Origin: Kitasatospora mediocidica KCTC 9733
GTDB lineage: Bacteria; Actinomycetota; Actinomycetes; Streptomycetales; Streptomycetaceae
Length of the DNA: 64,000 nucleotides
Direction of reading: 5' to 3'
Assembly (NCBI RefSeq): GCF_000744225.1
Contig: NZ_JQLN01000007.1
Span: forward strand, 868,001 to 932,000
The notes beneath the pieces were generated by a model. It saw only the letters and a program-made list of their open reading frames with translations, was not told where the DNA came from and searched no databases. A program made the position numbers and the translations under genes. Below are positions 22,576-36,522 of the stretch, one piece after another. Numbering within the stretch: position 1 is the first letter of the stretch; every line of letters begins with the position of its first letter.

Positions 22576-23301
22576 TCAGCGCATCGGCCAGCGGGAGTCG
22601 ACCACGGCCAGGGGGTCGCGGCCCTTGCGCAGCCACGCCTGCAGGCCCTCGGCCCACTCGCGGTACCAGTCCACCTGCCGTTCGTGCAGCGCCGCGAGCG
22701 TCGACCGGCCCAGCTCGCCCGGGTAGCGCTCGCCCAGCGCCACCGCGACGCGGACGGCGGCCAGCGCGTCGGCGGCCGCGTCGTGGGCGTCGGCCAGCTC
22801 CACGTCGTAGATCTCGCAGACCCGTTGCAGGGTCCGCGAGCCCTTGCGGTAGCGGTCCACCGCGCGGTCGATCACCAGCGCGTCCAGCACCGGGACCACC
22901 GCGCGCCCGGTCAACCGCTCCGCCAGGCCCGGACGTCCGTACCGGCGCAGCTCGGCGTCGAGCAGCGAGAGGTCGAACGGCGCGTTGAAGGCGACGACCG
23001 GGGTGCCGTCGGCCAGCCGGGCGCAGAGCGCCGCGGCTATCTCCTCGACGGCCTCGGCCGCCGGTCTGCCTCTGGTCCGCGCCTGATCGTCGCTGATCCC
23101 GTGGATCGCCTGCGCCTCGGCCGGGATCGGTATCCCGGGGTCGAGCAGCCAGCACGTGGTCCGCACCGGCACGCCCCCGACCGCCTCGACCAGCGCCGCC
23201 GTGACGATCCGTGACTCGGCCGGATCGGTCCCGGTGGTCTCCAGGTCGAAGCCGACCAGCGGTTCGTGCCACCACTTCGTCCGCCCGCTCAGCTCACCCA
23301 T
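22576..23301 (-). CDS. DnaQ-like 3'-5' exonuclease (DEDDh), 241 aa
   Basis: Exo I FDLETTGTDP (Asp and Glu metal ligands), Exo II AFNAPFDLSLLDAEL, and Exo IIIe HDAAADALAA with the catalytic His, so it is an active-site-complete DEDDh nuclease like the DNA polymerase III epsilon subunit. The C-terminal 60 residues (ERQVDWYREWAEGLQAWLRK) are a helical extension seen in stand-alone Streptomyces homologues. ATG at 23301 has GGAAGGA upstream; a GTG three bases earlier is an alternative. It is not next to replication genes; a role in DNA repair or RNA trimming is equally possible. Confidence 0.9.
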   Translation of the reverse strand: MGELSGRTKWWHEPLVGFDLETTGTDPAESRIVTAALVEAVGGVPVRTTCWLLDPGIPIPAEAQAIHGISDDQARTRGRPAAEAVEEIAAALCARLADGTPVVAFNAPFDLSLLDAELRRYGRPGLAERLTGRAVVPVLDALVIDRAVDRYRKGSRTLQRVCEIYDVELADAHDAAADALAAVRVAVALGERYPGELGRSTLAALHERQVDWYREWAEGLQAWLRKGRDPLAVVDSRWPMR

Positions 23302-23418
23302 CACCCGGTTCCTTCCGTCCAGCCAGTTCGACGGGACCCATCATGGCCCCCACCTGTGACACTCCGGTCCCCCTGCCGGTAGGTTTCCGTTCGTCCACAC
23401 CAGGAGGGGAATCTTCAC

Positions 23419-24216
23419 ATGTCTACTCGCAGCCGTCTCAGCGGCGGCTCTCTGCTGTGCCTGGCACTGGCGATCGGCGCGTCCGGCTGCTCGTCGGCGA
23501 AGCCCGCAGCCGCGCCCGCACCCGTGCCGTCGCCCACCGTCTCGGCCGCCCCGAGCGCGAGCCCGAGTACGAGCGCAAGCGCGAGCAACGCGGCCCTGTC
23601 CGCCGACCAGCTTCGCGACCAGAGCCTCCGGGACCTGCTCAGCCCCGGCACCGTCACCGTGGACCTGAACTCCGGGGCGGCGGGCAAGTCGCTGACCTCC
23701 CACGTCGCCTACGACATGGGGGCGGGCAACATCCTGGGCACGATCACGCCCGAGGGTGAGGGCTCCTTCGGACTCGTCCGCCACGGCGCGACGGCATGGG
23801 TGAAGCCGGACACCACGTTCTGGCAGGTGCTGGGCGGCAAGGACGGTGCGCTGGCGGCCCAGAAGTTCGACGGCCACTACCTGAGCGGGCGGTCGGACGA
23901 CAACGAGTTCCAGTCCCTGGTCAAGGCGTTCGCCCTGGACAGCGTGATCCAGCAGTACATCTCCGTGGACGACCACGCGACGCTGGGCGCGCCGACCACG
24001 GTGGACGGGCAGCAGGCGCTCACCCTCACCCTCGACCACGTCGGCACCCCGACCACGATCCTGGTGGCCGCCGAGGGCAAGCCGCACCCGCTCAAGCTGA
24101 CCCACGGCACCGACACGCTGTCCTTCCACGACTACGGCACCCCCGTCGTCGTCCAGGAGCCGTCGGCCGACCAGGTCGTCAGCCTCGACGACGTCAGAAA
24201 GCTCGGCGCCGCCTGA
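23419..24216 (+). CDS. Lipoprotein resembling the LppX/LprAFG family, 265 aa
   Basis: Signal peptide with lipobox ASGC (Cys24), then a Pro/Ala/Ser linker (25-57), then a globular domain with GAAGKSLTSHVAYDMGAGN, HGATAWVKPDTTFW and a C-terminal VVVQEPSADQVVSLDDV, a pattern of antiparallel strands like the lipid-binding half-barrel of LppX/LprG. Mycobacterial members carry lipids across the periplasm. ATG at 23419 has AGGAGGGG about 10 nt upstream. It is a single gene converging on efeB, with no transporter next to it. Family assignment is by pattern and moderately sure. Confidence 0.75.
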   Translation: MSTRSRLSGGSLLCLALAIGASGCSSAKPAAAPAPVPSPTVSAAPSASPSTSASASNAALSADQLRDQSLRDLLSPGTVTVDLNSGAAGKSLTSHVAYDMGAGNILGTITPEGEGSFGLVRHGATAWVKPDTTFWQVLGGKDGALAAQKFDGHYLSGRSDDNEFQSLVKAFALDSVIQQYISVDDHATLGAPTTVDGQQALTLTLDHVGTPTTILVAAEGKPHPLKLTHGTDTLSFHDYGTPVVVQEPSADQVVSLDDVRKLGAA

Positions 24217-24261
24217 CCCGTAGCCACGGGCCCGACGGCGCCTTGCTGGAGCCGCGCCGGC

Positions 24262-25608
24262 TCAGGCGGCGGCGAAGAGGCCGCTGCCGAGCCAGTCGGA
24301 GCCGTTCTTCACGCCCGGCAGCACGAAGAAGTACCCGCCGCCGGTCGGCGAGATGTAGTCCACCAGGGGCTCGTCGATCAGGCGGGTCTGGGTCGCCTCG
24401 AACTGGCGCGTGACGTCCTGCTGGTAGCAGCAGAAGGCCAGGCCCATGTCCAGGTTGCCGACCGAGTCCAGGCCGCGGTCGTAGTTGTAGCCGCGGCGCA
24501 GGATGCGCGAGTCGTCGGTCTTGTCGGTGCGCGGGTTGGCCAGCCGGATGTGGGCGTCCAGCGGGATCGCGTTGCCCTGCGGGTCCTTGGCGTAGTCGGG
24601 GATGTCGCTCTCGTTGGCGCCGTCCAGCGGGGCGCCGGTGTCCTTGCGGCGGCCGAACATCTTCTCCTGCTCGGCGAGGGAGACCCGGTCCCAGAACTCG
24701 ACCAGCATCCGGATGATCCGGATCACCTGGTAGCTGCCGCCGGTGGCCCAGGCGGGCTCGCCCATGCCGTCGGTGACCCAGACCAGCTTGTCCATCTCCC
24801 GGCCGGACTTGATGTCCGGGTTGGCGATGCCGTCCTTGAAGCCCAGCAGGTTGCGCTGCGCGCCGACCGGGCGCGGGGCGTTCTGGAACCCGTCGATCCG
24901 CCACTTCAGCTGCATGGCGCCGCGGGTGTGCTTCGCTATGTCGCGCAGCGCGTGCAGCACGGTGTCCTGGCTGTTGGCGCAGATCTGCAGCGAGAGGTCG
25001 CCGTGCAGCTCGGCGGGCTGCAGGTTGTCGTTGGGGAAGGTCTTCATCGGGCCGAGCTTGACCGGCTTGGCCTTGCTCAGGCCGTAGCGGGCGTCGAAGA
25101 GCGAGGCGCCGACGCCGACCGTCACGGTGAGGTTGTCGGTGGGCACGGTCGGGCCGAGGATCCCGTTGTCGGACGGCGGCGCGCCGACGCCCAGGTCCGG
25201 CGGGGTGCCGCCGGAGGTGAGGAAGCGGATCCGGTCGGTCAGCGTGTGGAAGAGGTCCTCCAGCGCCTTGCGGTCCGCCGCGATGACGTTGAACGACAGG
25301 AACGCGGCGACCGTCGGCGTCGGGGTGATGACACCGGCCTGGTGCGCGCCCTCGAAGGCGACGGACTGGGCGGAGGTGTTCACGGCCGCCGCGGCGGCCT
25401 TGTCCGAGCCGCCGAGCACCAGCGCGCTGGCACCGCCGGCCAGCGCGGCACCCGCCGCGCCGACGCTGAGCGCCGCGCCGAGGAAGCTGCGGCGGGCCGG
25501 GGCCGCCGGGCAGCCGGCGGCGGCAGCGGCCTCGGCGGCCTTGGCGGCGGCCAGCGCCTCGTGCGGGAAGGGGCAGGACCCGGTGGTCCCGTTCTGAGTG
25601 GTGGTCAT
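24262..25608 (-). CDS. efeB: Dye-decolourising heme peroxidase / deferrochelatase EfeB, 448 aa
   Basis: Tat-exported DyP peroxidase: [16 protein letters not shown] supplies the twin-arginine signal (Arg39-Arg40), and the DyP signature GFKDGIANP with its catalytic Asp lies near residue 265; the proximal His and the distal Arg region follow ([11 protein letters not shown]). EfeB oxidises or strips heme outside the membrane and completes the EfeUOB ferrous iron system. Its ATG overlaps the stop of the EfeUO gene by one base (TGATG), so the two are translationally coupled. Normal family length. Confidence 0.94.
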   Translation of the reverse strand: MTTTQNGTTGSCPFPHEALAAAKAAEAAAAAGCPAAPARRSFLGAALSVGAAGAALAGGASALVLGGSDKAAAAAVNTSAQSVAFEGAHQAGVITPTPTVAAFLSFNVIAADRKALEDLFHTLTDRIRFLTSGGTPPDLGVGAPPSDNGILGPTVPTDNLTVTVGVGASLFDARYGLSKAKPVKLGPMKTFPNDNLQPAELHGDLSLQICANSQDTVLHALRDIAKHTRGAMQLKWRIDGFQNAPRPVGAQRNLLGFKDGIANPDIKSGREMDKLVWVTDGMGEPAWATGGSYQVIRIIRMLVEFWDRVSLAEQEKMFGRRKDTGAPLDGANESDIPDYAKDPQGNAIPLDAHIRLANPRTDKTDDSRILRRGYNYDRGLDSVGNLDMGLAFCCYQQDVTRQFEATQTRLIDEPLVDYISPTGGGYFFVLPGVKNGSDWLGSGLFAAA

Positions 25609-27689
25609 CAGGCGGACTTCCGGATCTCAAGAAGGTCGGGGACGGGGGCGAGGTCTTCGAGCAGCTGGCCGGTGGCGCCGTTCAGCTGGGCCCGGGTACC
25701 GGCGTCGAGCTGCTGCACCGGGGTCCAGCTGCCGTCGGCGTGGTGGGCGGCGGCCAGCAGGGCGGAGACCCGCTTGATGTCGGCGTTGATGGTGCTGAGG
25801 CCCTCGGGGTCGCGCGGCGCGATCAGCGGCTGGAGGACGGTCAGCAGCTCCTGGGTGCCGGCCACGTTGGCCTGGACGGTCGCCAGGTTGGTGCCGCTGC
25901 CCTCGTCGGTGTCGGCCGTCAGCTCGAACTGGAGGGCGTTCTCCAGGATCTCGTGGGTGCGCAGCGGCAGGTCGGTCGGGTCGAAGTCCTGGGTCGGGAA
26001 GGCCTTGCCGAGGCCGTCCACGTCGCTGGAGAGCTGGTCGGCGACCGGGGCCAGCTCGGCGGCCGTCTGGTTGTGCCACAGGCCGTACTCCAGGCGGTGG
26101 AAGCCGCTGAAGTCCTTGTCGTTGACGCCGTCGGGCAGGCCGTCGGCCCGGCCGTTGATCTTCTTGTCGAAGTCGGCGAACGTGCCGTACGCGGCGCCCA
26201 GCGAGGAGTACTGCAGGTGCGCGGTGAGCCAGTCGGTGCGGGCGGTGGCCAGGTCACCGGCGGTCAGGTCGGCCTGCAGCTTCTGGGTCTGCGTCAGCAG
26301 GGTGGCCAGGCCGCTCTGGACGTAGGCCTTGTAGCCGTCGAGCGGGGCCTTCAGGTCGTCGTCCGAGACCGGGGAGACCGCCTTGACGGCTGCTCCGCCG
26401 CTGACGTGGACGGCGGCCGAGGTGACCGCGTCGCCGCCGGTGGGCACGCAGCGCCAGGCATAGTCGCCGTTGCCGATGGTGGCCGTCAGCGGGCGGGTGG
26501 TGCCGGGGGCCAGGCCCTCGATCTCACCGTAGACCGCGCTGGTGGTGGGGTTGACGAGGTAGACCTCGGAGGTCTTGCTGCCGGTGTTGTGCATCTGGAA
26601 GGTCTGCTGGCCGGGCTGCGGGGTGCTGAAGCCCTTGCCGCAGTCGGCCTTGGCGTCCGAGACGGCGACGGTGGCGGTGGTGGCCGGCTTGCCGCCGCTG
26701 GCGGCGATCACCACGACGGCGACCACGGCCGGGACGGTCACCAGTGCGGCGGGCAGCAGCCGGCGGTTGCGGCTGCTCGGCGCGGTCGCGGGCTCGGCGG
26801 CGCCCACCGGCTCGGCAGCGGCTTCGGTCTCGGCGACAGCCTCGGCCTTGGCGGGCTCGGGCTCGGGCTTGGGCGCGGCGGCCCGCAGGCCGCGGACGAA
26901 GAGCGTCATCACGACGGCGAGGTAGGCCACGTAAGCGACGACCTGGAGCCAGGTCATGGTGACCGTGATGTTGAGGACACCCTGCACCAGCGTGGCGTAC
27001 CAGGAGCTCGCGTCGATCGAACCGCTCAGGTCGAAGGCGTACGCGTGGGCGCCGCCGAGCGCGCCGCCCTCCTGCAGGTCGCGCAGGCCGTAGCTCAGCA
27101 CGCCGGCCGCGATCACGATCAGGACCATGCCGGTGTAGGTGAAGAACTTGGAGAGGTTGATCTTCAGCACCCGGCGGTACAGGCCCCAGCAGAGCAGCGC
27201 GGAGAGCACCAGGCCGACCGCGGCGCCGATCGCCGGGCCGGTGGACTCGCCGGCGGAGCGCGCGGTGGTCCAGAGGAAGAGCGAGGTCTCCAGGCCCTCC
27301 CGGCCGACGGCCAGGAAGCTGGTGAGCACCAGCACGCCACCGCCCATGGTGAGCGCGGCGGCGACCTTCTCCTTGATGTCCGAGGAGAGGGTGCGGGCCG
27401 AGCTGCGCATCCAGAAGACCATCGCCGTGACGAAGGCCACCGCGATCAGGCTCAGCGTGCCGCCGAAGGCCTCCTGGGCCGTGCCGGAGAGGTTGGCGGC
27501 GGTGAAGGTGAGCACGGCACCGAAGCTCAGGGCCAGGGCGATGGCTGCCAGCACGCCGGTCCACACCTGGGGCAGCCGCGCCTTCTGGCCGGAGCGCACC
27601 AGGGTGGCCACCAGGATCGAGACGATCAGACCGGCCTCAAGACCTTCCCTGAGGCCGATCAGGAAGCTTGGAAAAGCGTCGTCCCACAT
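25608..27689 (-). CDS. efeU: Fused iron permease EfeU and iron-binding EfeO, 693 aa
   Basis: N-terminal 280 residues are an FTR1/EfeU permease of seven TMs with both REGLE motifs (REGLEAGL at 14-21, REGLETSL near 125), which coordinate iron during transfer. After a Pro/Glu-rich linker comes an extra TM ([20 protein letters not shown]), a cupredoxin-like EfeO domain ([19 protein letters not shown]) and an M75/imelysin domain with HRLEYGLWH, the HxxE iron site. In E. coli these are two proteins; here they form one chain. ATG at 27689 (MWDDAFPSF) has GGGGAGGAG upstream. An iron box lies 87 bp upstream, so a DtxR-family repressor with Fe2+ should turn the operon off. Confidence 0.93.
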   Translation of the reverse strand: MWDDAFPSFLIGLREGLEAGLIVSILVATLVRSGQKARLPQVWTGVLAAIALALSFGAVLTFTAANLSGTAQEAFGGTLSLIAVAFVTAMVFWMRSSARTLSSDIKEKVAAALTMGGGVLVLTSFLAVGREGLETSLFLWTTARSAGESTGPAIGAAVGLVLSALLCWGLYRRVLKINLSKFFTYTGMVLIVIAAGVLSYGLRDLQEGGALGGAHAYAFDLSGSIDASSWYATLVQGVLNITVTMTWLQVVAYVAYLAVVMTLFVRGLRAAAPKPEPEPAKAEAVAETEAAAEPVGAAEPATAPSSRNRRLLPAALVTVPAVVAVVVIAASGGKPATTATVAVSDAKADCGKGFSTPQPGQQTFQMHNTGSKTSEVYLVNPTTSAVYGEIEGLAPGTTRPLTATIGNGDYAWRCVPTGGDAVTSAAVHVSGGAAVKAVSPVSDDDLKAPLDGYKAYVQSGLATLLTQTQKLQADLTAGDLATARTDWLTAHLQYSSLGAAYGTFADFDKKINGRADGLPDGVNDKDFSGFHRLEYGLWHNQTAAELAPVADQLSSDVDGLGKAFPTQDFDPTDLPLRTHEILENALQFELTADTDEGSGTNLATVQANVAGTQELLTVLQPLIAPRDPEGLSTINADIKRVSALLAAAHHADGSWTPVQQLDAGTRAQLNGATGQLLEDLAPVPDLLEIRKSA

Positions 27690-27775
27690 GAACCGCGGAC
27701 TCCTCCCCGGGTCCGACCCGGTGCGTGCCTGAGAACGACCGTCAGAAACGTTCGCTCCCGCCAAGCGCCACTCAC

Positions 27776-27794
27776 TTAGCTTAGGCGTACCTTA
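27776..27794 (-). promoter_or_regulatory. Iron box (DtxR/IdeR/DmdR-type operator) upstream of efeUO-efeB
   Basis: TTAGCTTAGGCGTACCTTA agrees with the classical TTAGGTTAGGCTAACCTAA at 15 of 19 positions, lies 87 bp before the efeUO start and is much more AT-rich than its surroundings. Confidence 0.8.
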
Positions 27795-27836
27795 CTCATG
27801 CTCTCCGTGGCCGTCCACGCCAGGGGAGGTAAAGAA

Positions 27837-27855
27837 GAAGGTGAGCCTCGCCTCA
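27837..27855. promoter_or_regulatory. Weak second iron-box-like site
   Basis: Core AGGTGAGCCTCGCCT has 7-bp arms with one mismatch around a single base, like an iron box, but only about 12 of 19 positions fit the consensus. It lies just past the stop of the HEPN gene. Confidence 0.25.
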
Positions 27856-27868
27856 CCCGGACGATCGG

Positions 27869-29146
27869 TCAGCTGACGGAGCGGGAGTCCGCCCAGACCC
27901 CCTCGAACTCCTCCCGGTACACCTCCAGCAGTCCGGGCTCGGAGCCCTCCGCCCCGACCGGGCCCGCCCGCAGCACCAGCGCCGGCGACTCGATCCCGCG
28001 TGCGCGCCGCAGATAGGGCTGCACCACGCCGAGGTCGCCGCTGCGCCGGCGCGAGCCCGGCACCCGCGGACCCTCCACCAGATAGGCGGTGAAGCGCGGC
28101 ATCTCGTCGAAGACCCGGATCTCGAACGCCCCCTGGTCGCGCAGCCGGGCGCGCACCCGGCGCACGTGCATGATGTTCATCTCGATCGAGCGGGACAGCT
28201 CCCCGCGTCCCACGCCGAGCTCGCGCTCGCGCCGACGGACCGCGCTGCTGGCCGGGTTGAGGAAGAGCAGCCGCACCCGGCAGCCGTCGCCGGCCAGCTG
28301 CACCAGCCGCTTGCCGGTGAAGTTCTGGCAGAGCATCCCCAGGCCGATGCCGATCGCGTCCAGCCGCCGGGCACCCTCCAACAGGTCCTCCACCGGCAGG
28401 TCGCGCTGCAGGCCGATCCGGTCGGCGTGCACGGCGGCGACGTCCGCGTACCGCCCGGCCACCAGCTCCTCGATGATGTCCGAGGGCAGGCCGGCGGTAC
28501 CGGCCGGACGCCCGTCCAGCAGGCCGAGCACCCGGGCGGCGGCCCGCTCGGCCTGGGCCAGCACGGTCGGCGAGAGGCTGCGGTTGCGCGAGACCACATG
28601 CCGGGCGACCTCCAGCTCGTCGAGCGCCAGCTCGATCTCCCGGCGGTCGTCCAGGTACGGCTCGAAGCACGGCCAGTGCTGGACCATCAGCTCGCGCAGC
28701 TGCGGCAGGGTGAGGAAGACCAGCGGGTCGTCGTCGGCGGGGTCGAGCAGGTAGCCCTTGCGCCGGCTGACCTCACGGACGGCCGCGGCGCGCTGCACCC
28801 ACTCCTCGCCGACCGGTCCCGCCGCCGCCGTCACCCAGTCCGCGCCGTGTGCCGGGGCGTAGACCGGGCGCAGCAGGTCGTCGAGCAGCGAGCGCAACCG
28901 CTGCTCGACCAGGTTGAGCCAGACGTACGCCCGCCCGGTGAGCCGCACCCGCTGGTACGCGCGCTGCCACTGCTCGGCGCTCCAGCCCGGCGCGCCACTG
29001 TCGGGGGTGAGCTGGTCCGCGCCCCTCGACTGGCTGGGCAGCCGCCCGCCGCCCGGGGAGCCCAGCACGACCGTCGGCGCCTCGGTGCGGGCCCCTGGTG
29101 CCTTGCCGCCGAGCCCGTCGGGCCAGTCGTCGGCGGGGAACACCAT
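27869..29146 (-). CDS. SAV2148-type HEPN domain protein, 425 aa
   Basis: A Streptomyces-specific conserved protein. Residues about 55-130 form a HEPN-like helical region (QWQRAYQRVRLTGRAYVWLN... EQRLRSLLDDLL); a long helical middle follows (LDDRREIELALDELEVARHV), and residues 250-425 form an alpha/beta domain with a pattern found in DUF5919/phospholipase-D-like sensors (CRVRLLFLNPASSAVRRRE). HEPN proteins are often RNases or nucleotide-binding partners in stress or defence systems, but the Arg-x4-6-His motif is not obvious here. ATG at 29146 has GAGGTGAGG upstream. Convergent towards efeUO-efeB only in position; no shared role is evident. Confidence 0.8.
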   Translation of the reverse strand: MVFPADDWPDGLGGKAPGARTEAPTVVLGSPGGGRLPSQSRGADQLTPDSGAPGWSAEQWQRAYQRVRLTGRAYVWLNLVEQRLRSLLDDLLRPVYAPAHGADWVTAAAGPVGEEWVQRAAAVREVSRRKGYLLDPADDDPLVFLTLPQLRELMVQHWPCFEPYLDDRREIELALDELEVARHVVSRNRSLSPTVLAQAERAAARVLGLLDGRPAGTAGLPSDIIEELVAGRYADVAAVHADRIGLQRDLPVEDLLEGARRLDAIGIGLGMLCQNFTGKRLVQLAGDGCRVRLLFLNPASSAVRRRERELGVGRGELSRSIEMNIMHVRRVRARLRDQGAFEIRVFDEMPRFTAYLVEGPRVPGSRRRSGDLGVVQPYLRRARGIESPALVLRAGPVGAEGSEPGLLEVYREEFEGVWADSRSVS

Positions 29147-29363
29147 GCTTTACCTCACCTCTCGGCCGCCGCCTCCCGCGCGGAGGGGCCTGACGATCAA
29201 GGGTACTGCGCGGTCCGTCGCACCCGCAGCCCGTTGGCACAGCAGCAGCCGGGGTCCGGGAGCGTCCCGGCAATCGATGGACACCCGTTCGGGCGAACTA
29301 GGGCCGAAAGAGCGTCATAAACCGTGCGGAAGCGGCAACGATGCCCATGACAGTACGTCAGTC

Positions 29364-29407
29364 CGGCATGTGCCGTGCGTCACGGCGGACGGTCGGCGCA
29401 CATGCCG
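29364..29407. other. Nested palindromes upstream of glgX
   Basis: CGGCATGTGC (29364-29373) and GCACATGCCG (29398-29407) are exact complements; inside them GCCGTG-CGT-CACGGC forms a smaller hairpin. Could be an operator array or leader RNA structure. The remaining part of 29147-29495 shows no gene. Confidence 0.45.
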
Positions 29408-29450
29408 AGCGGGCCGCCCGGGCATACCGGACGCAGCGGGCGCGGCTGTC

Positions 29451-29474
29451 CCAAGGGAGCGTCAGTTCCCTTGG
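29451..29474 (+). promoter_or_regulatory. Hairpin just before the glgX ribosome site
   Basis: CCAAGGGA (29451-29458) pairs perfectly with TCCCTTGG (29467-29474) around 8 nt; it ends a few bases before AAGGAGG and may influence initiation. Confidence 0.4.
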
Positions 29475-29495
29475 CTGACAAGGAGGTTGAGGCTC

Positions 29496-31601
<2,106 letters not shown>

Positions 31602-31678
31602 CGCCCGTTCACCCGGCCGATGCCGCCGGGTCGTACCGGGCCGATACAGCGGGTAGTCATAGAGGCGTGGCTAACGTG

Positions 31679-33924
31679 ATGTCAGCACCCACGGCGAGTT
31701 ACCGGTTGCAGCTGCAGCCGTCCTTCACCCTGGCGGACGCCACCGCCGCGGTCCCCTACCTGGCCGCGCTCGGCGTCTCCCACCTGCATCTCTCCCCGCT
31801 CCTGGAGGCGGTCCCCGGTTCCACCCACGGCTACGACACGGTCGACCACACCCGGGTCAGCGACCAGCTCGGCGGCGAGCGCGCGCTGCGCGAGCTGGCC
31901 GCCACCGCCCGGGCGCACGGGCTGCGGCTGATCGCCGACATCGTGCCCAACCACATGGCCCTGCCCGTCCCCGAACGGCTGAACGCCCCGCTCTGGCAGG
32001 TGCTGCGGGACGGCCCCGACTCGCCGTACGCGCGCTGGTTCGACATCGACTGGGCCGCGCAGGACGGCCGGGTGCTGCTGCCGGTGCTCGGCGACCGGCT
32101 GGGCGCGGTGCTCGACGAACTGATCGTGGATCAGGACACCCTGCGCTACCACGACCACGCCTTCCCGCTGCGGCCCGGCACCCAGTGGCTGCCCATGCCG
32201 GAGCTGCTGGAGCGTCAGTGGTACCGGCTGGCCTGGTGGCGGCTGGCCCGCACCGAGCTGAACTACCGGCGGTTCTTCACCGTCAACGACCTGATCGCGG
32301 TCCGCGCCGAGGACCCGGAGGTGTTCGAGGCGACCCACGGCGTGCTGCTTCGGCTGCGCAACGAGGGCGTGTTGGACGGGTTCCGGGTCGACCACCCGGA
32401 CGGCCTCGCCGACCCGCGCGGCTACCTGCGCCGGCTGGCCGGAGCCGCGCGCGGCGCGTACGTGGTGGTGGAGAAGATCCTCACCGGCGACGAGCAGCTG
32501 CCCACCGACTGGCCCTGCGCCGGGACCACCGGCTACGACGCGCTGCGGCAGATCGACGGCGTGCTGACCGACGGCCCGGGCGCGCGCAGGCTGGCGGAGC
32601 TGTACGCCGCGCACCTCGGGGAGCACACCGGCGAGGCCGTCCCGCAGGCCGTGACCGAGGAGGCGCAGCAGGGCCGCGCGGAGATGATCGCACCGGACGG
32701 CGAGCTGGCCGCCGAGGTCGAGCGGCTGGTCCGGCTGGCCGGGCGGATCGGCGCCGCCGAGCCCGCCCTTGCCGACCACGCCCCCCTCGCCGTCCGCGCC
32801 GCGCTGCAGGAGCTGCTCACCCGCTACCCCGTCTACCGGCCCTACCCGGCGACCCCCGCCCGCGACGTCACCGCGCCCGCGAGCACCGAGCAGTTCGTCG
32901 AGCTGCTGGCCCACGGGCGGCTGGGCGGCGGCGCGGCCAAGGACGAGTTCCGCACCCGGTTCGCGCAGACCGCCTCCGCGGTGGCCGCCAAGGGCGTCGA
33001 GGACACCGCCTTCTACCGCTGGCACCCGCTGCTCAGCCTCAACGAGGTCGGCGGCGACCCCGCGCACCCGGGCGTCGACCCGGCCGACTTCCACCGCTGG
33101 TGCGCGCACATCCAGCAGCACTGGCCCCTCACCATGACCGCGCTCTCCACCCACGACACCAAGCGCAGCGCCGACGCCCGCGCCCGCCTCGCCGTGCTGG
33201 CCGAGCTGCCGCAGCGCTGGCTGGCCGAGTGCACCGCCTGGTCGGGGCTGGCCGGCGGGCTGGCCGACCGCAACGCCGAGTGGCTGCTGTGGCAGACCCT
33301 GGTCGCCGCCTGGCCGATCGACCCCGAGCGGCTGGTCGCCGTGCTGCTCAAGTCGGTCCGCGAGGCCAAGCTCGCCACCAGCTGGACCTCCCCCGACCCC
33401 GGCTACGAAGCCGAGCTCTGCGACTACGCCCGCGCCGTCCTGGCGAACCCCGAGCTGACCGCCAGGATCACCGCCTTCGTCGGCTTCCTGGCGCCCTACG
33501 CCCGCAGCAACAGCCTGGCCGCCGCGCTGCTGCACCTGACCGCGCCCGGGGTGCCGGACCTCTACCAGGGCAGCGAGCGAATGCTCTACACCCTGGTGGA
33601 CCCCGACAACCGCGCCCCGGTCCGCTTCGACGCCGCCGAGGCCTCGCTCTCCGAGCTGGACCACGAGAAGCGCCATCTGACCAGCACCGCCCTGCACCTG
33701 CCCCGCCCGCTCGGCCCCTACCGGCCGCTGGCCACCGGCCCCCACCTGGTCGCCTTCCAGCGCGGGGACGACCTCACGGTCGCCGTCACCCGGCTGCCGT
33801 ACGCACTCGCCCGCAGCGGCCGGCCGGCCGCCCTGGAGCTGGCGGGCGACTGGACCGACCTGCTGACCGGGCGCGAGCACGAAGGCGTCGTCGACACTGT
33901 CACCCTGCTCACCCGGGAGCCATC

Positions 33925-33928
<4 letters not shown>
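31679..33928 (+). CDS. treY: Malto-oligosyltrehalose synthase TreY, 749 aa
   Basis: GH13_26 enzyme that isomerises the reducing-end glucose of maltodextrins into a trehalosyl unit. N-terminus SAPTASYRLQLQPSFTLADA is typical of TreY; DIVPNHMALP, GFRVDHPDGLADP (nucleophile Asp), VVVEKILTGDEQLP (acid Glu) and ALSTHDTKRSAD complete the active site. ATG at 31679 is taken as start; an in-frame GTG at 31667 is possible, and no strong ribosome site is seen for either. The stop overlaps the treZ start by four bases (GTGA). Normal length. Confidence 0.94.
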
Positions 33929-35605
<1,677 letters not shown>

Positions 35606-35625
<20 letters not shown>

Positions 35626-36499
35626 TCCTGGCGCGCAGGCCTGCGGCATCCAGCCCGTAGGCGGCCAGGTGCTCGTCCATCGAGCCGTAGCGCCGGTGCT
35701 CCTCGCGCGGCACGCCCAGGCCCAGCACCCGGTGCGGCAGGTCGGCCAGCGCCTCGTGCGCCGCGTTGTTGGAGGTGCCCGCGAGGTAGGGCTCGACCAG
35801 GACCACGTCCGCCCGCGAGCCGAGCGCGGCGCGCAGGGCGGCGGAGTCGAAGGGACGCACCGAGGCGGCGTAGAGCACGGTGACGTCCAGTCCCTCGGTG
35901 GCCGCCAGCACCGCGTCCAGCATCGGGCCTACGGCCAGCACCACGGCGCCGGTGCCCCGGCGCACCGTCAGGAAGCGGCCCGGCTCGACCGGCTGAGCGG
36001 CGGCGTTCTGGTGTGCGGACAGCCGGACGTAGACGTTGGCGTCGCCGTCCGCCACGGCGTGGCGCAGCAGCACGTCGGCCTCGTCGGTGTGGCCGGGCAC
36101 ATGCACGGTCCAGCCGGGGAGGGTGTCCAGCAGCGCGACGTCCCCCGGGGCCATGTGGGTGCGGCCGCCGGCCGGCCAGTCGTACGAGCCCAGCGCGCTC
36201 ACCAGCACCGCGCCCACGCCCTGGTGGCCCAGGTCCAGCTTGACCTGCTCGAAGGGCCGCTCGACCAGGAAGCTGGCGAAGGTGTGGGCGATCGGCCGCA
36301 TCCCGGTCAGTGCCAGCCCGGCGGCCGTGCCGATCAGCAACTGCTCACGGATGCCGACGTTGACCACCCGGTCCGGGTGCCGGCGCGCCACCTCGGCGAA
36401 GCCGGTGGTGCCGATGTCGGCGAGCACCACGGCGGTCCTCGGGTCCTGCTCCAGCAGCTCGCTGGTGACGACGGCGAAACGCTCGCGCATGGTTTCCAT
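35606..36499 (-). CDS. Transketolase-like C-terminal subunit, 297 aa
   Basis: The pyrimidine-binding and C-terminal domains of a split transketolase: RVVNVGIREQLLIGTAAGLA contains the conserved Glu that activates thiamine diphosphate; FASFLVERPFEQVKLDLGHQ follows, and residues 175-297 are the C-terminal domain. ATG at 36499 (METMRERFAVV) has AGGGGG 9 nt upstream and lies 23 bp after the partner subunit. Works only as a complex with the N-terminal subunit. Such two-gene enzymes can act on xylulose-type donors or on pathway-specific sugars; the substrate is unknown. Placement behind a SoxR-type promoter suggests redox-induced pentose phosphate flux. Confidence 0.9.
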
Positions 36500-36522
36500 T
36501 GCGAAATCCCCCTCTGGGACAG

